Assembly (NCBI GenBank): GCA_958510875.1
Contig: OY294067.1
Span: forward strand, 142,333,846 to 142,397,845
Source of the DNA: Endomychus coccineus
Taxonomy: Eukaryota > Arthropoda > Insecta > Coleoptera > Endomychidae
Reading direction: 5' to 3'
Length of the DNA stretch: 64,000 nt
Below, piece after piece: positions 62,142-64,000 of this stretch. Position 1 is the first letter of the stretch. Each line of letters starts with the position of its first letter. The notes under the pieces are model-generated. The model did not search any database. It worked only from the letters and a program-made list of their open reading frames with translations, and was not told the DNA's origin. The translations under genes were made by a program, and so were the position numbers.

Positions 62142-62541
62142 CCTATTAGATTTTTATATTTTTGTAAATATAAACCTCTGAAAGGATAGTAGATCATTGA
62201 TAAACACAATGCGATTCGATGCCCTACCATAGATCAACTATTCACGCACATTCATCTAAAGTTCAGTCGTTTTTTGAAGTAAGGATTGTAGGTTAGTACT
62301 GCTATGGTTGGCAGTTACTTGACAGTTCTTATTCAAATGACAGCATCCTGGTTCTTATATATTTCAATAGAACTGACTGAGAATTGTTCTGGTTAATTAT
62401 AAACAAGTTTAAAGTTTCTTTGCCTAATTGGCCACTATCGTGTATGTAACTTAAGAGATATAGAATTAAATTTTCTGAATTATGAAGATAACTTAGATAA
62501 TTTAACATAGGATTATAAAGATGAATAAACGTAAAAGATCG

Positions 62542-62614
62542 AACCATAGGTGGGATTCGAACCCATATTTCTGGATTTCTAGTCCAGGGTGTTTACCAAT
62601 TACACCACTTCGGT
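62542..62614 (-). tRNA. tRNA-Ser-like (AGA), copy 133
   Basis: G49A. Confidence 0.7.
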
Positions 62615-63014
62615 CCTATTAGATTTTTATATTTTTGTAAATATAAACCTCTGAAAGGATAGTAGATCATTGATAAACACAATGCGTTTCGATGCCCTAC
62701 CATAGATCAACTATTCACGCTCATTCATCTAAAGTTCAGTCGTTTTTTGAAGTAAGGATTGTAGGTTAGTACTGCTATGGTTGGCAGTTACTTGACAGTT
62801 CTTATTCAAATGACAGCATCCTGGTTCTTATATATTTCAATAGAACTGACTGAGAATTGTTCTGGTTAATTATAAACAAGTTTAAAGTTTCTTTGCCTAA
62901 TTGGCCACTATCGTGTATGTAACTTAAGAGATATAGAATTAAATTTTCTGAATTATGAAGATAACTTAGATAATTTAACATAGGATTATAAAGATGAATA
63001 AACGTAAAAGATCG

Positions 63015-63087
63015 AACCATAGGTGGGATTCGAACCCACATTTCTGGATTTCTAGTCCAGGGTGTTTACCAATTACACCACTTCGGT
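63015..63087 (-). tRNA. tRNA-Ser-like (AGA), copy 134
   Basis: Majority sequence. Confidence 0.8.
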
Positions 63088-63487
63088 CCTATTAGATTTT
63101 TATATTTTTGTAAATATAAACCTCTGAAAGGATAGTAGATCATTGATAAACACAATGTGATTCGATGCCCTACCATAGATCAACTATTCACGCATATTCA
63201 TCTAAAGTTCAGTCGTTTTTTGAAGTAAGGATTGTAGGTTAGTACTGCTATGGTTGGCAGTTACTTGACAGTTCTTATTCAAATGACAGCATCCTGGTTC
63301 TTATATATTTCAATAGAACTGACTGAGAATTGTTCTGGTTAATTATAAACAAGTTTAAAGTTTCTTTGCCTAATTGGCCACTATCGTGTATGTAACTTAA
63401 GAGATATAGAATTAAATTTTCTGGATTATGAAGATAACTTAGATAATTTAACATAGGATTATAAAGATGAATAAACGTAAAAGATCG

Positions 63488-63560
63488 AACCATAGGTGGG
63501 ATTCGAACCCACATTTCTGGATTTCTAGTCCAGGGTGTTTACCAATTACACCACTTCGGT
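63488..63560 (-). tRNA. tRNA-Ser-like (AGA), copy 135
   Basis: Majority tRNA; leader changed near 63573, as in copy 118. Confidence 0.8.
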
Positions 63561-63960
63561 CCTATTAGATTTCTATATTTTTGTAAATATAAACCTCTGA
63601 AAGGATAGTAGATCATTGATAAACACAATGCGATTCGATGCCCTACCATAGATCAACTATTCACGCACATTCATCTAAAGTTCAGTCGTTTTTTGAAGTA
63701 AGGATTGTAGGTTAGTACTGCTATGGTTGGCAGTTACTTGACAGTTCTTATTCAAATGACAGCATCCTGGTTCTTATATATTTCAATAGAACTGACTGAG
63801 AATTGTTCTGGTTAATTATAAACAAGTTTAAAGTTTCTTTGCCTAATTGGCCACTATCGTGTATGTAACTTAAGAGATATAGAATTAAATTTTCTGAATT
63901 ATGAAGATAACTTAGATAATTTAACATAGGATTATAAAGATGAATAAACGTAAAAGATCG

Positions 63961-64000
63961 AACCATAGGTGGGATTCGAACCCACATTTCTGGATTTCTA
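63961..64000 (-). tRNA. tRNA-Ser-like gene, copy 136, cut by window end
   Basis: Only the 3' part is present: acceptor 3' strand, T arm, variable region and part of the anticodon arm. All of it matches the majority sequence; the 5' half lies beyond the window. Confidence 0.75.

Larger units (their letters stand above)
61283..63174. repeat. internal four-unit duplication (1892 bp)
   Basis: The four units carry tttttcgaag, A14G, G49A and gcgtttcg markers, a second copy of 59391-61282. The cgcatattc unit that follows at 63175 matches the one at 55134. Confidence 0.85.
1..64000. repeat. 473-bp tandem satellite array, one tRNA-like gene per unit
   Basis: The same sequence recurs every 473 bp from the first to the last base, always in the same orientation. 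Units taken from the phase atagatcaac begin at 1, 474, 947 and so on. Only two length changes break the phase: a 186-bp deletion in the unit at 2839-3125 and a 22-bp deletion near 30402. Units differ from each other by a few substitutions at most. Both ends of the array lie outside the window. Shared variants in the same order in distant units show a higher-order structure. There are no simple-sequence repeats in the spacers. Tandem tRNA arrays are established in Entamoeba and tRNA clusters in other eukaryotes; whether this one is expressed is inference. Collapse or expansion by the assembler could change the copy number. Confidence 0.98.

Noticed and set aside
1..64000. CRISPR array
   Set aside because: The repeat is 473 bp with no short repeat and unique spacer alternation; whole units are near-identical.
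1..64000. SINE or other retroposon insertions
   Set aside because: The units have a tRNA-type promoter but no poly-A tail, no target-site duplications and perfect tandem phase, which fits a satellite rather than dispersed insertions.
1..64000. Bacterial or phage tRNA cluster
   Set aside because: A single isotype with A34 serine anticodon, no encoded CCA, no bacterial promoter or protein genes, and a Pol III T4 terminator all point to a eukaryote.

Overview
The window is one uninterrupted head-to-tail tandem array of a 473-bp unit (about 33% GC by hand count of the first unit). By my count it holds 136 units, the last cut by the window end. There is no unique flanking DNA, no protein gene I can support, no rRNA, no CRISPR and no insertion sequence. 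Each unit carries one tRNA-like gene on the minus strand (314-386 in the first unit) and about 400 bp of spacer.

The gene looks eukaryotic. It has a near-canonical RNA polymerase III A box, a perfect B box, a T4 terminator 5 nt past its 3' end, an AT-rich TATA-like leader and no encoded CCA. Its anticodon is AGA, starting with A34, which bacteria and archaea essentially do not use for serine. The anticodon arm equals that of eukaryotic tRNA-Ser(AGA), but the body is class I: the variable region is 4 nt, where a normal tRNA-Ser has a long variable arm. The acceptor stem has an A5-A68 mismatch and a G4-U69 wobble, and the discriminator is U73. It is therefore either an unusual chimeric tRNA or a tRNA-derived satellite that kept Pol III signals. 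Entamoeba species are the best-known precedent for tRNA genes in long tandem arrays, but nothing here fixes the species.

Layout. 1-4071: near-identical units, including one with a 186-bp spacer deletion (2839-3125). 4072-20153: a nested higher-order repeat of two 4-unit modules (A and B), in which a 13-unit, 6149-bp segment occurs twice. 20154-38578: a more heterogeneous centre with many private changes, most of the one-off tRNA-damaging mutations, both anticodon changes, the copy lacking its B box, and two neighbouring copies without a terminator. 38579-52295: duplicated 5- and 6-unit blocks. 51823-64000: another 13-unit (6149-bp) period with a further internal 4-unit duplication.

About 86 of the 135 tRNA copies not cut by the window edge are identical. 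The other 49 carry one or a few changes, many shared between distant units in the same order. This is the pattern expected from repeated unequal exchange or segmental amplification. Defective tRNA copies were amplified along with intact ones, so selection does not appear to act on each copy. No long ORF is credible: the recurrent 79-codon minus-strand ORF starts inside the tRNA T arm and runs through the spacer.
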